Below, in pieces: positions 1 to 9,023 of a DNA stretch of 58,460 nucleotides. This stretch comes from Gammaproteobacteria bacterium (GTDB lineage: Bacteria > Pseudomonadota > Gammaproteobacteria > Steroidobacterales > Woeseiaceae). The notes below the pieces were generated by a model. That model was given only the letters and a program-made list of their open reading frames with translations. It did not search any database and was not told the DNA's origin. The DNA lies in contig JAOTUB010000008.1 in NCBI GenBank assembly GCA_029864095.1, positions 1 through 58,460 of the forward strand, read 5' to 3'. Position 1 is the first letter of the stretch; each line of letters begins with the position of its first letter. The position numbers and the translations under genes were made by a program.

Positions 1-695
1 TGACGATTTCGAAAGAAACCGCGGGTATTCTGAAAGGTGAGTACGGTGCAACTCCGGCGCCTGTCAATGCGGAGCTGCAGGCACGCGCGCTGCAAGGTGC
101 AGATCCGATCACCTGCAGGCCTGCTGATCTGCTTGAACCCGAAGTCGACAAGCAGACTGAAGAGTTGGCCAAAATAGCGATAGAAAAGAAAATTCGCCTC
201 GCCGACGATGTCATCGACGACGTGCTTACCTACGCACTGTTCCCGCAAATGGGAATTCGCTTCCTGCAGAATCGCGATAACCCCGATGCATTCGAGCCGC
301 CACCTGATGCGGCTAAAGCCGCGGCCGCAGCCGTGCCGCCAAGTAGTGTCCCGACAGCGGCGTCTGTTTACGCGGTTCGTGTGAACGGCAAAATGTACAC
401 AGTCGAAGTGGCAGAAAGCGGTCAGTTGTCGGACGTGCGTCCGGCCGCTGTTCCCGTGACGACAACGTCGGCCGACGTTTCGGGGGATGCCGTCAAAGCT
501 GTCCTGGCCGGCAATATATTCAAAGTGCACGTGTCCGTCGGGGACGTCGTCAGCCAGGGTGACCCGCTATTGGTCGTGGAGGCCATGAAAATGGAAACGC
601 TCGTCGTCGCTCCGAAGGCTGGATCCGTAACGCAGGTCTGCGTTGCTGAAGGCGATGTCGTCGCCGTCGGTGACACGCTTGCCGCGATCGACTGA
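1..695 (+). CDS. oadA: Oxaloacetate decarboxylase alpha subunit, C-terminal part (5' truncated by window)
   Basis: The reading frame is open from base 3 and has no start in the window. It encodes the end of the biotin-dependent carboxyltransferase subunit of the sodium-pumping oxaloacetate decarboxylase, which moves the carboxyl group of oxaloacetate onto biotin in the cytoplasm. The first ~60 residues carry the OadA/PYC tail pattern (KGEYGATPAPVN, then CRPADLLEPE). A flexible Ala/Pro-rich linker follows, then a C-terminal biotinyl domain with the biotinylation motif EAMKMET. The gene is followed after 3 bases by oadB, as in normal oad operons; a gamma subunit would be expected upstream. The alternative, a pyruvate carboxylase B subunit, is less likely given oadB. 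Confidence 0.93.
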   Translation, partial: TISKETAGILKGEYGATPAPVNAELQARALQGADPITCRPADLLEPEVDKQTEELAKIAIEKKIRLADDVIDDVLTYALFPQMGIRFLQNRDNPDAFEPPPDAAKAAAAAVPPSSVPTAASVYAVRVNGKMYTVEVAESGQLSDVRPAAVPVTTTSADVSGDAVKAVLAGNIFKVHVSVGDVVSQGDPLLVVEAMKMETLVVAPKAGSVTQVCVAEGDVVAVGDTLAAID

Positions 696-698
696 CAG

Positions 699-1829
699 AT
701 GGATCTGATCGAGCAAATCTGGCAGGGCTCGGGCCTGTACCAGATGACCGGCGGACAGGCCGCGATGCTCGTGATTTGTTTGGTGCTGCTGTACCTCGGC
801 ATCGTGCGCAAATTCGAGCCGCTGTTGCTAGTGACGATTGGTTTTGGCGGCCTGCTGTCGAATATTCCCGGTGTCGAAATCGCGACCGGCGACGGGCTCT
901 TGCACCTGTTTTATGTACAGGGGATCGAGACCGGCGCCTTTCCGCTCATTATTTTCATGGGCGTCGGCGCGCTGACCGATTTCGGCCCGTTGCTAGCTAA
1001 TCCGAGAACGCTGTTTCTGGGCGCCGCCGCGCAGTTCGGCATTTTCGCGACCCTGCTCGGTGCACTGGGTCTGACGGCACTGGGCGTGATGGATTTCTCG
1101 GTGCGTGAAGCCGCGGCGATCGGCATCATCGGGGGCGCCGATGGCCCCACCGCGATTTATGTCGCCGGGAAACTGGCGCCGAATTTACTCGGGGCGATCG
1201 CCGTTGCCGCGTATTCGTACATGGCTCTCGTACCGTTGATTCAACCGCCGATCATGAAGGCGCTCACGACCGAGGCCGAACGCAAGATCGAAATGGTGCA
1301 ACTGCGTGAAGTTTCCAAAGCCGAGCGCATTGTCTTTCCGCTCGTATTATTGTTGCTCGTGGCGCTTCTTTTGCCATCGGCAGCACCGCTGATCGGCATG
1401 CTCGCGTTCGGCAACCTGATGCGTGAATGCGGCGTCGTCGATCGCCTGTCCCATACGACGCAGAACGCACTGATCAACATTGTTACGATCTTTCTCGGGC
1501 TGGCCGTCGGCTCGAAACTCAGCGCCGGACAGTTTCTCGTGCCGAGCACTCTAGGAATTCTGCTGCTCGGAATCGTCGCCTTCGCAATCGGCACAGCAAG
1601 CGGCGTCTTGATGGGCAAGCTGTTGAACGCCGTCTCGAGGCAGCCCATCAATCCGCTGATCGGTGCGGCCGGCGTATCGGCCGTACCAATGGCGGCACGC
1701 GTTGCCAACAAAGTCGGGCTCGAGGCGAACCCTCACAACATTCTCCTGATGCATGCCATGGGGCCTAACGTGGCGGGCGTAATCGGATCCGCTGTTGCCG
1801 CCGGTATCATGATCATGTTTACGTCGTGA
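699..1829 (+). CDS. oadB: Oxaloacetate decarboxylase beta subunit, Na+ pump
   Basis: This 376-residue polytopic membrane protein has the usual OadB length. It decarboxylates carboxybiotin and couples this to sodium export. About nine hydrophobic segments span the chain. Family motifs are visible: the GGADGPT segment near residue 145, the [10 protein letters not shown] stretch near residue 240, and the C-terminal [19 protein letters not shown]. The start ATG lies 3 bases after the oadA stop. The gene ends in a GTGA overlap with the next membrane protein gene, so a transcript could run on into the glycan cluster. The family could also serve other biotin decarboxylases, but oadA upstream decides the call. 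Confidence 0.95.
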   Translation: MDLIEQIWQGSGLYQMTGGQAAMLVICLVLLYLGIVRKFEPLLLVTIGFGGLLSNIPGVEIATGDGLLHLFYVQGIETGAFPLIIFMGVGALTDFGPLLANPRTLFLGAAAQFGIFATLLGALGLTALGVMDFSVREAAAIGIIGGADGPTAIYVAGKLAPNLLGAIAVAAYSYMALVPLIQPPIMKALTTEAERKIEMVQLREVSKAERIVFPLVLLLLVALLLPSAAPLIGMLAFGNLMRECGVVDRLSHTTQNALINIVTIFLGLAVGSKLSAGQFLVPSTLGILLLGIVAFAIGTASGVLMGKLLNAVSRQPINPLIGAAGVSAVPMAARVANKVGLEANPHNILLMHAMGPNVAGVIGSAVAAGIMIMFTS

Positions 1830-3784
1830 CCGGGACAAGAATCAGTACTTCAAAGCTCAGCCTTATCGGCTTCATTATTCTCCTGGCACTCGCCTGGTTT
1901 TGTTACCGGCCGGCGCTGGATGGTGATTTTCAACTCGACGATATGGCCCATCTTGCCGGGCTTGCTTCGGTCAATGATGCTCGTACGGCCACCGATTTCG
2001 TCCTGACCGGATCTAACAGCCCACTGGGCCGACAGCTTGCGATGTTGACCTTTGCGCTGCAGGCAGATGACTTCGCGGCCGGGGCGGGCGGGTTTTTGCG
2101 GGTTAACGTGTTTATTCACCTTTTTAACGCGCTGTTATTGGCCTGGTGTCTGTACCAGTTGGCCATAACCCAGGCGGTCGATCGGCAAAAAGCTGTTCTG
2201 ATAGCGACAAGCGCCGCAGGCCTTTGGGTACTGCTGCCGTTGAATGCGACAGCATCATTGCTGGTCGTGCAAAGAATGACGACGCTCAGCGCAATGTTCT
2301 CGCTGGCGGGGCTCGGCTCTTATCTCGCTGTTCGCGGCAGCATCTCGAAGCAGCCGCGTAACGCAATGATGGCAATGACGGCGTTGCTAGCGCTGGCGAC
2401 ATTACTCGCCGCGTTCACCAAGGAATCCGGATTATTATTGCCGATGTTCGTGTTGGTGCTCGAATCAACGATATTGTCGCGCCCCGACAGTATTACGCAG
2501 CGTCATTGGGCCGCATGGAGGTTCGTCGTCCTGGTGTTGCCGAGTATCGCGATTCTCCTGTACCTCGCCAGTCGTGCGTCGTATCCGGACTGGATGCAGG
2601 ATCGCCGAGGTTTCAATGCCTGGCAGCGACTGCTGACCGAATCGCAGATACTTTGGGTATATCTCAAGAATGCCGTGATCGGCTTACCCGGCAAGCTCGG
2701 GATCTTTCAGTCGGAGTTCCCGATAGCCCGGTCGCTTCTCGCATTCAACGCGCTCGCTTCCGCGCTGGCCTGGCTGGGTCTGGCAATCGCCGCGATTATC
2801 TGGCGGCGGAGCTGGCCGTTGTTTGCATTTGCCGTGCTGTGGTTCCTCGCCGGTCATGCGCTCGAATCGACAGTATTGCCGCTCGAGCTGTATTTCGAGC
2901 ATCGCAATTATTTGCCAATGATCGGGCCGCTGTTCGCGCTTTGTATGTGGCTGCTTGCCCGTCCAAGCCCGTTCGGGCGTGCCGCGTTAATCGCGATACC
3001 GCTGGGCCTTATCGTTAACGCCTATTTCCTTTATGTCTTCGCGTCGATGTGGGGGGAGCCGTCTCTCGCGTCGCGTTACTGGGCGCTGCGCTATCCTGAC
3101 TCGGTACGCGCGGTGACGCGTTTGGCCAGTTACCAGCTGATCGAAGAAGGGCCGCAGCGTGCGATCCGAACGCTGCATCACTTCGCGGCGGAATATCCCG
3201 ATCATGCATACCTGCATGTGCCGGAGCTGAATCTGCTTTGCCAATCTGCCGGGGTGCCGGATCTGGAGCGGATCATTGCCGAGATTGAACAAAGTCTTGC
3301 CAATGCCACATTTACGTATACGGCGGGCTCCATGTTGTCACAGTTATTTACGACGGCGACCCAAGGTCGGTGCGAGATTGGCACAGATACCGTACGGCGG
3401 CTTGCGACGGCATTGCAGCAAAACGATCGATACATAAACGACCCGTATTACAGCCAGTTTCATCACAAGCTGCTGGCCGGAATCGCGCGTTACGAAGGCG
3501 ATCAGGCCGGTTCGCTCGCGCATTTGCGAGTCGCGATCTCGCATTGGCCAACCACGGAATTGAATATGATGATGGTGACGTCCCTGGCAGGAGCCGGTGA
3601 TTTCAGTGGCGCCGACGACTTCATCGACAATGCTATGCTAGACAAGCCTGTCAATCCGCTGAAGGCTCTTGCCTGGCGGCGTGATCTGGAGAGTTTGCGA
3701 ACGTACGTTCGGGAACTCGAGAAGCACGATTTGGGCGATCAGGCTGAAGAGATAACTCAGCGCACGGAGTCGGATAAGGAATGA
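1826..3784 (+). CDS. GT-C/TMTC-like multi-membrane glycosyltransferase-type protein
   Basis: This 652-residue protein starts at a GTG that overlaps the oadB stop (GTGA). About ten hydrophobic helices fill residues 15-410. An early luminal loop has the acidic motif FQLDD typical of GT-C enzymes, and a later loop carries FEHRNYLPM, a signature of bacterial TMTC-like proteins. The last ~230 residues are soluble and helical, TPR-like in size but without clear repeats by eye. Family members probably transfer sugars from lipid carriers on the periplasmic side. It is followed by GT2 and GT4 genes, which supports a role in surface glycan assembly. The donor and acceptor cannot be read from the sequence. 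Confidence 0.7.
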   Translation: MTGTRISTSKLSLIGFIILLALAWFCYRPALDGDFQLDDMAHLAGLASVNDARTATDFVLTGSNSPLGRQLAMLTFALQADDFAAGAGGFLRVNVFIHLFNALLLAWCLYQLAITQAVDRQKAVLIATSAAGLWVLLPLNATASLLVVQRMTTLSAMFSLAGLGSYLAVRGSISKQPRNAMMAMTALLALATLLAAFTKESGLLLPMFVLVLESTILSRPDSITQRHWAAWRFVVLVLPSIAILLYLASRASYPDWMQDRRGFNAWQRLLTESQILWVYLKNAVIGLPGKLGIFQSEFPIARSLLAFNALASALAWLGLAIAAIIWRRSWPLFAFAVLWFLAGHALESTVLPLELYFEHRNYLPMIGPLFALCMWLLARPSPFGRAALIAIPLGLIVNAYFLYVFASMWGEPSLASRYWALRYPDSVRAVTRLASYQLIEEGPQRAIRTLHHFAAEYPDHAYLHVPELNLLCQSAGVPDLERIIAEIEQSLANATFTYTAGSMLSQLFTTATQGRCEIGTDTVRRLATALQQNDRYINDPYYSQFHHKLLAGIARYEGDQAGSLAHLRVAISHWPTTELNMMMVTSLAGAGDFSGADDFIDNAMLDKPVNPLKALAWRRDLESLRTYVRELEKHDLGDQAEEITQRTESDKE

Positions 3785-4650
3785 GCAAGGGGTCCATGGG
3801 CGTTAGCCTTTCTATCGTGATACCGGTGAAGAACGAAGCCGCATCTATCGGTGAGCTTGTTGCAACTGCGCAAACTGAATTTCCCGACGCGGAAGTCATC
3901 GTCGTCGATGACGGCTCTGCCGATGAAACGGCGGAAGTGGCCGAAAAGGCCGGCGCAATCGTCGTGAAACACCCTGAAAGTCTTGGTAATGGCGCCGCCG
4001 TCAAGACTGGTGCTCGCGCCGCGCAGGGCGAGGTCCTGGCGCTGATGGACGGTGATGGACAGCACGATCCTCGCGAATTCAAAAAATTGCTCGACAAACT
4101 GGATGACGGTTACAGCATGGCGGTCGGTGCGCGAGAATCGGGGTCTCACGCGAGTGTTGGCAGGCTGTTTGCTAACGGCTTTTACAACGAGCTCGCCTCC
4201 CGATTAACGGGCCGGAGAATACTGGATCTGACTTCGGGCTTTCGCGTTGCCCGGGCCAAGCTTTTTAAAGAATTTTTGTACTTGTTACCGAACGGCTTTT
4301 CCTATCCGACAACAATAACGATGGCGTTCATGCGCTCGGGATACCCGGTGTGTTTCGAAACCGTCAATGTTGCACAGCGTGAGGGTAGCAGCCATATTCG
4401 ACCGATCCGCGACGGCATTCGATTCCTGGTCATAATCTTTAAAATAGCGACGCTATATGCACCGTTGAAGATCTTCCTGCCGATCAGTGGTTTTTTTCTG
4501 GCAACCGGGTTGGGCTGGTACGTGTATACCTACGTCGCGATGTCCCGCTTTACCAATATGAGCCTGCTTTTGTGCAGCGCCTCAGTAATCGTCTTGCTGA
4601 TCGGCCTGATTTCCGAGCAAATTACGGCCCTGACATACAGCAAGTCCTGA
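3781..4650 (+). CDS. Family 2 glycosyltransferase, DPM1/GtrB-like
   Basis: The ATG overlaps the previous stop (ATGA). The 289-residue protein has an N-terminal GT-A domain: SIVIPVKNEA, VIVVDDGSADET, and the metal-binding DGDGQHD near residue 90. Two hydrophobic helices follow at about residues 232-250 and 258-280. This layout matches polyprenyl-phosphate sugar synthases, which place hexose on undecaprenyl phosphate at the inner face of the membrane. Such a lipid-linked sugar is the usual donor for a GT-C enzyme like the one just upstream, so the two genes probably work together. The stop TGA overlaps the start of the next, degenerate frame. Confidence 0.88.
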   Translation: MSKGSMGVSLSIVIPVKNEAASIGELVATAQTEFPDAEVIVVDDGSADETAEVAEKAGAIVVKHPESLGNGAAVKTGARAAQGEVLALMDGDGQHDPREFKKLLDKLDDGYSMAVGARESGSHASVGRLFANGFYNELASRLTGRRILDLTSGFRVARAKLFKEFLYLLPNGFSYPTTITMAFMRSGYPVCFETVNVAQREGSSHIRPIRDGIRFLVIIFKIATLYAPLKIFLPISGFFLATGLGWYVYTYVAMSRFTNMSLLLCSASVIVLLIGLISEQITALTYSKS

Positions 4651-4919
4651 TGATCGGGCGGCTCAAGAAGACGCCATTGCACCCGCAGTGGTTCGCGTTC
4701 TTCCGCGAAGGACGGTCACCGAGATCAACTTGCGCTCACCTCGATGGATTTGTTGTCGACATCGGCTGCGCGGACGCAATGCCACGCCTGGCGCTGACCG
4801 CTATTTTGCTGCTCGTTCCGGTTCTGGGAGTGAATTGCGTTGCCTGGCTGGTCGCTGCGCTGAGTCGCTCCGACGCTACAATGCCGTATGCGTATCGAAT
4901 GAGCTGGGCCAGGGCGTAG
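4650..4919 (+). pseudogene. Internally deleted class I SAM methyltransferase remnant
   Basis: An 89-codon frame starts at ATG 4650, which overlaps the GT2 stop. Residues 1-43 look like the N-terminus of the glycan-cluster methyltransferases (KTPLHPQWF, then HLDGFVVDIGCADA, the motif I glycine/acid loop). Residues 44-89 look like the C-terminal tail of the same family: a hydrophobic stretch with NCVAWL and an ending MPYAYRM. The ~150 residues that should form the rest of the SAM fold are missing, so the protein cannot be a working methyltransferase. The frame is preserved across the junction near 4777-4785. Family assignment rests on recalled motif patterns; a small functional peptide is not excluded. 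Confidence 0.55.
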
Positions 4920-4922
4920 CAA

Positions 4923-6059
4923 GTGCATGTTGCAATAATTACGACGTCCTATCCTGACGATGTCCCGGGGAGCGAAGCAGCCGGGAGTTTTGTTGCCGAC
5001 TTTGCACTGCAGCTGGCAATGCAGGTGCAAGTCACGGTGATCGCCGCAGCATCTGCTGCGTCACAGTCGCGTGACGGTAATCTTTCTGTCATTCGCTTTG
5101 CGGTGCCGCGCTCGCCACTTTCGCTGCTTAGACCATTTGATCCCAGGGACTGGTCCGCGATTGTCAGGACGATATGCAACGGCAACAGGGCCCTTGAGAC
5201 ATTCGTGCAGGACGGTAGCCCGGACTATCTATTCGCGCTGTGGACGCTGCCTTCCGGCTACTGGGCAGCGTCAGTCGGGCGACAATACAACATTCCATTC
5301 GGAATCTGGGCGCTTGGCAGCGATATCTGGTCTCTGGGCCGTATGCCGCTGCTGCGCGGCATGTTACGGCGTGTACTGCGCGCCGCGGATCGTTGTTTTG
5401 CCGACGGGCTAGAACTCGCCGACGATGTTGAACAATTATCCGGCCGTACTTGCCAGTTCCTCGCGAGCACAAGGAAGCTGCCGCAACCTGCCCGGGTAAG
5501 CAAGGCGGAGACTGCGCCATACAAGCTCGCTTTTCTGGGCCGCTGGCATCCGAATAAGGGTGTCGATATTTTGCTTGATGCATTGCGGCAACTGAGCGAC
5601 GAGGACTGGTCGCGCATATCGCTTGTACGGATTTTTGGCGGCGGACCGCTGCAGGAAGAAGTGCACGGAGCTGCAGCAGGGCTGCAGGAACAGAACCGGG
5701 CGGTTGAGGTGGGCGGCTACCTCGACAAACAACGTGCCGCTGACCTGATCGCCTGGGCGGACTACCTGATACTGCCATCGAGAATTGAGAGCATTCCGGT
5801 CATATTTTCTGACGCGATGCAGCTTCGCACGCCAATTGTGGCGACGCCCGTCGGTGATCTGCCACGGCTGCACGATAAGTACCATTTCGGCGTGCTGGCA
5901 AAGGCTGCGTCGGCGGATGACCTGGCGACTGCATTGCGTGAGGCGCTGCTCGGCAATGCTGCAGGTTTTCGCAGCGGCCTCGAGGCGGCAGCAGCAGACT
6001 TCGACATACGGGATGTTGCCACGCGTTTTCTTGATGACATCGGAGGGTCGGGTACGTGA
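4923..6059 (+). CDS. Family 4 glycosyltransferase
   Basis: This 378-residue cytoplasmic GT-B protein starts at GTG, 3 bases after the preceding stop. The N-terminal Rossmann half begins HVAIITTSYP and includes a glycine-rich acceptor loop (DDVPGSEAAGSFV). The C-terminal half has LAFLGRWHPNKGVDILLDAL, a nucleotide-sugar site near IFGGGPL, and the E-x7-E type region around LPSRIESIPVIFSDAM. This enzyme should add a sugar from a nucleotide donor during repeat-unit or lipid-linked glycan synthesis. It overlaps the next gene by GTGA, which indicates translational coupling. The sugar specificity is unknown. Confidence 0.88.
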   Translation: MHVAIITTSYPDDVPGSEAAGSFVADFALQLAMQVQVTVIAAASAASQSRDGNLSVIRFAVPRSPLSLLRPFDPRDWSAIVRTICNGNRALETFVQDGSPDYLFALWTLPSGYWAASVGRQYNIPFGIWALGSDIWSLGRMPLLRGMLRRVLRAADRCFADGLELADDVEQLSGRTCQFLASTRKLPQPARVSKAETAPYKLAFLGRWHPNKGVDILLDALRQLSDEDWSRISLVRIFGGGPLQEEVHGAAAGLQEQNRAVEVGGYLDKQRAADLIAWADYLILPSRIESIPVIFSDAMQLRTPIVATPVGDLPRLHDKYHFGVLAKAASADDLATALREALLGNAAGFRSGLEAAAADFDIRDVATRFLDDIGGSGT

Positions 6060-7003
6060 CCAACCTGACCGTGAGTTCACAAGCACCGACAGATTGGGCC
6101 AGACAGTGTTCTGAGCGTGAATTCCTGTTTCACAGCCCGGACTGGGCAGCGTTGCTCGAGGCCAGCTTTAATGTCAAAACGCATTATATCCTCGACGAAA
6201 CAGAGCAAGGCGGCTTCGCAGTGTCGTCGTTTCGCGCCGGCCCATTTTGGCTGGGTTACCTGGGCTTTCCCTATGGCGGGATGGTGGGGAATGCCGTTCT
6301 TGGCAATGCACTACTGCAAGACTTGCGAGTATCCCTGTCCGGCTTTCCGCCTGTGGCAATCCGCATTCCGGTTAGCGCTTTTGCCGAGTCGTCTGTCGAT
6401 CTGGACTTCCCGTACGTTCAAACGCCCGAGACCGCGATCGCGGATCTGCCTTCCTGGACACCTGATGCAGCATCAGAGAATCATCGCCGCGACATAAAAA
6501 AGGCGGCACGCTCGGGTCTGGAGATTACGGATGCCCGCGGGTCTGAAGATGCTGCCGCGATCTTCCGAATCTACCGGGACACAGTGAAGCGGCACCGCGG
6601 AGGATTGCGTTACAACAAGACCTATTTCGCGAATCTGGTTGACCTTGCGCAATCCAACGACCGCGTGCGCGTCCGTCTCGCCCGGCTCGATGACAATACT
6701 GCGGGCTTTATCGTTGTGGTTCGTCATGGTTTTGTGGCCTGCTATCTGCATGGCGGGCTGAACCTGCAATACCGGCACTGTCGGCCGGCAGCGCTGTTAT
6801 TCAGTGAGGCGATCGAGTGGGCGCAGGGATTGGGTTGTGAGTGCTTCAATCTGATGTCTTCCCCGCCGGATCAGCAGTCACTCGTCGCGTACAAGGAAAG
6901 ATGGGGTGCGCGGACGAGGGAGCATCGCACCTATACGGTCCCGCTGCGGCGCTCGTATCGGTTTTTTCAGCTTGCCGAACGGCTTTACGGACTCGTGCGT
7001 TGA
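6056..7003 (+). CDS. FemAB/GNAT-type acyl- or aminoacyl-transferase
   Basis: The 315-residue protein begins at a GTG overlapping the GT4 stop. It shows the FemAB/CelD pattern: FLFHSPDWAALLEA near residue 25, a GYLGFPYGGMV segment near residue 70, ENHRRDIKKAARSGLEI near residue 145, and a second GNAT fold with YLHGGLN, CFNLMSSP and YKERWGAR near the end. Relatives attach amino acids or acyl groups to cell-wall or exopolysaccharide precursors. In this cluster it is a candidate for transferring the group loaded on the nearby FkbH/ACP pair, but that is inference. No membrane segment is seen. Confidence 0.72.
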   Translation: MTNLTVSSQAPTDWARQCSEREFLFHSPDWAALLEASFNVKTHYILDETEQGGFAVSSFRAGPFWLGYLGFPYGGMVGNAVLGNALLQDLRVSLSGFPPVAIRIPVSAFAESSVDLDFPYVQTPETAIADLPSWTPDAASENHRRDIKKAARSGLEITDARGSEDAAAIFRIYRDTVKRHRGGLRYNKTYFANLVDLAQSNDRVRVRLARLDDNTAGFIVVVRHGFVACYLHGGLNLQYRHCRPAALLFSEAIEWAQGLGCECFNLMSSPPDQQSLVAYKERWGARTREHRTYTVPLRRSYRFFQLAERLYGLVR

Positions 7004-7032
7004 AGAACTGTGAAGCCGGAATCGAATGCTAA

Positions 7033-7680
7033 ATGGAAGTGCATTACAATCGGACCGCACAAAAGCCCGCTGGTAAAGGTATCTCGAGTGCTATGACTAC
7101 TGACGCAGCACACTCTCCAGGTAATCCTGTCACCCCGATAGGCCGCGTACTTAATTCTTTGTTGGAACTGCTTCCGACCAAGCTGGCCAAATTGTGGGCG
7201 CGGCAACTCAGCTGTGAGGCGGGGACAAAGGTAGTCATGCCGACGCGTCTCTACGTGGGTCGCGGTGTCACTCTGCAGCGGCGATGTCTGCTGCATTGCG
7301 GCGGCAAATCATGGTGTGACTATGAAGGTTCGATAACCCTTGGCGACCACGTCGTTATTGGCCCGAACTGTGTGCTTTACGGCGCTGGCGTCATCCGCAT
7401 CGGCGACTACACGCATCTCGGGCCGGGTGCGATGATCATGACGCAGTCAGGGGTAGTTGACGACAAGAGCCGCTTTAGTCTGGCGCCCGCAAGGATTCAC
7501 GAAGCAGTGGAAATCGGCAGAGGTGTCTGGATTGGTGCCGGCGCGGTGCTTGTCGGTGGAACCCGGCTCGGCGACGGCTGCACCGTCAGTCCAAACAGCG
7601 TCGTTAGCGGTGAATACGGTCCAGGAACGACCTTGGTCGGCAACCCCGCTCGCGTCGCCCGCACGCACAGCGTTTCATAG
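7033..7680 (+). CDS. Left-handed beta-helix (hexapeptide) acyltransferase
   Basis: This 215-residue protein has imperfect hexapeptide repeats from about residue 65 onward (VIGPNCVLYGAGVIRIGDYTH region, then VEIGRGVWIGAGAVLVGGTR). It ends in SVVSGEYGPGTTLVGNPARV, the usual tail of CysE/WbbJ/NodL-like O-acetyltransferases. It should transfer an acetyl or similar group to a sugar. ATG 7033 is listed as the start, but ATG 7093 is nearly as good, since AAAGG lies about 12 bases upstream and the N-terminal 20 residues look unstructured. It sits between the FemAB protein and a methyltransferase in the same orientation. Confidence 0.8.
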   Translation: MEVHYNRTAQKPAGKGISSAMTTDAAHSPGNPVTPIGRVLNSLLELLPTKLAKLWARQLSCEAGTKVVMPTRLYVGRGVTLQRRCLLHCGGKSWCDYEGSITLGDHVVIGPNCVLYGAGVIRIGDYTHLGPGAMIMTQSGVVDDKSRFSLAPARIHEAVEIGRGVWIGAGAVLVGGTRLGDGCTVSPNSVVSGEYGPGTTLVGNPARVARTHSVS

Positions 7681-7691
7681 GCGGCCCGCTG

Positions 7692-8597
7692 ATGCTAGCG
7701 CATGCCGGAGTTGACACCTTACTGGCGGAAATTGTCCGCATCAATCCGCTGCAGTCGAGTTTTATCGAGTCATCACTCGAAGGCGCCACCCCTGACGAAG
7801 TCAATGATCTCAGCAGGTACATAAGTTTTTGCGAACGTAATTCGCTGGATATTCCATATCTGGCGGAGTGTTACGACCTGATCGTAAAAGACACGCTGAG
7901 GGAGCAGTTCTACTTCCAGAGGCACCAGCGATATCGCTATTCGACGTTTGCCGAGGTCGCCGATTCCGTTTATTTTGATAATGACTATATGAGCAAATAC
8001 ATGCATGGTCTCGCGATCACTGCGTGGCTCTGGCCGAACCATCGTGAAATGCATCGTTACTTCGCGCGCAAGATTCCGACGACAGAGAAAGGCACGTATC
8101 TCGAAGTTGGTCCCGGGCATGGTGTGTACATGATGACGGCAATGAATCTGTCCGCCTATGATCGATTCGAGGGCATTGATCTCAGCCCAACCAGCGTAGA
8201 GATGACCAGGGCATTACTGGCGTCACACGAGGAGACGCACAGGGCGGTCTACGAAATATATTGCAGCGACTTCCTCGAAGACGAGCTGCATCAGAAGCGC
8301 TACGATGCGATAGTGATGGGGGAGGTTCTCGAGCATGTTGAGGAGCCGCTGATTTTTCTGCAGAAGATTCGCGAATTGGCGGCGGATGACGCATTCATAT
8401 TCATTACCACTCCAATTAACGCGCCTGCTGTCGATCACATTTATCTGTTCCAGTCTTACAAGGACATTGAAGAGCTGGTGGTACAGTCCGGGCTATCAGT
8501 ACGCGAGTCGCAACTAATACCTTACCCCGGGGAGTCAATCGACGAGTCCCTCGAGCAGTGCTTGCCGGTCAATGTTGCTCTGGTGTTGAAAAATTGA
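7692..8597 (+). CDS. Class I SAM-dependent methyltransferase
   Basis: This 301-residue cytoplasmic protein has an all-helical N-terminal extension of ~120 residues and then a SAM fold. Motif I is YLEVGPGHGVYM near residue 137, an acidic motif II is FEGIDLSPTSVEM, and motif IV is YDAIVMGEVLEHVEEP. Members of such clusters methylate sugars or acyl substituents. The stop overlaps the start of the VOC gene (TGATG), so the pair is translationally coupled. The position next to VOC, FkbH and ACP genes suggests that its substrate may be the three-carbon unit made there rather than a sugar; that is speculative. Confidence 0.82.
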   Translation: MLAHAGVDTLLAEIVRINPLQSSFIESSLEGATPDEVNDLSRYISFCERNSLDIPYLAECYDLIVKDTLREQFYFQRHQRYRYSTFAEVADSVYFDNDYMSKYMHGLAITAWLWPNHREMHRYFARKIPTTEKGTYLEVGPGHGVYMMTAMNLSAYDRFEGIDLSPTSVEMTRALLASHEETHRAVYEIYCSDFLEDELHQKRYDAIVMGEVLEHVEEPLIFLQKIRELAADDAFIFITTPINAPAVDHIYLFQSYKDIEELVVQSGLSVRESQLIPYPGESIDESLEQCLPVNVALVLKN

Positions 8598-9013
8598 TGT
8601 CGACGAAAATTAATCTGAAGTTCCATCATTTTGGCCTTGCGACGCGAGATGCAGACGAGACACGCTGCGTGCTATCCGGGCTGGGCTATGAGCTCTCGGA
8701 GCCGCTTTTTGACCCGCTGCAAAACGTAAATCTCATTTGGTGTGAGCACGAAACGATGCCTGCCATTGAGGTCGTCTATCCGGCTGACACTCCGGGCCCT
8801 CTCGATCCCTACCTCGCGGATTATTCGGAGATGGTCTATCACCTGTGCTACGTAGCGGACAGTATCCAGTCTGCCGTGGACGAATTGAGGGCGGCCGGCC
8901 TCAGGGTGTTACCCGTCGCCGCGCCGAAACCCGCGGTCCTGTTTTCCGGCAGACACGTGGGCTTTTATATGGCCAAGGGACTTGGCTTGATCGAGATCCT
9001 CGAAGACAAGTGA
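8597..9013 (+). CDS. VOC (glyoxalase-like) family protein
   Basis: The start is ATG 8597, which overlaps the preceding stop. An upstream in-frame ATG at 8558 lies inside the methyltransferase and adds unrelated residues. The 138-residue product has two beta-alpha-beta-beta-beta modules: FHHFGLATRDADET at the N-terminus with a metal-ligand-type His, an acidic IEVVYP strand, YHLCYVADSI in the middle, and LGLIEILED at the end. VOC proteins include glyoxalase I, epimerases and dioxygenases. Genes like this commonly sit beside FkbH and ACP genes, where an isomerase or epimerase role on the carrier-bound unit is plausible. The reaction is not known. Confidence 0.75.
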   Translation: MSTKINLKFHHFGLATRDADETRCVLSGLGYELSEPLFDPLQNVNLIWCEHETMPAIEVVYPADTPGPLDPYLADYSEMVYHLCYVADSIQSAVDELRAAGLRVLPVAAPKPAVLFSGRHVGFYMAKGLGLIEILEDK

Positions 9014-9023
9014 TCTGTTACCG

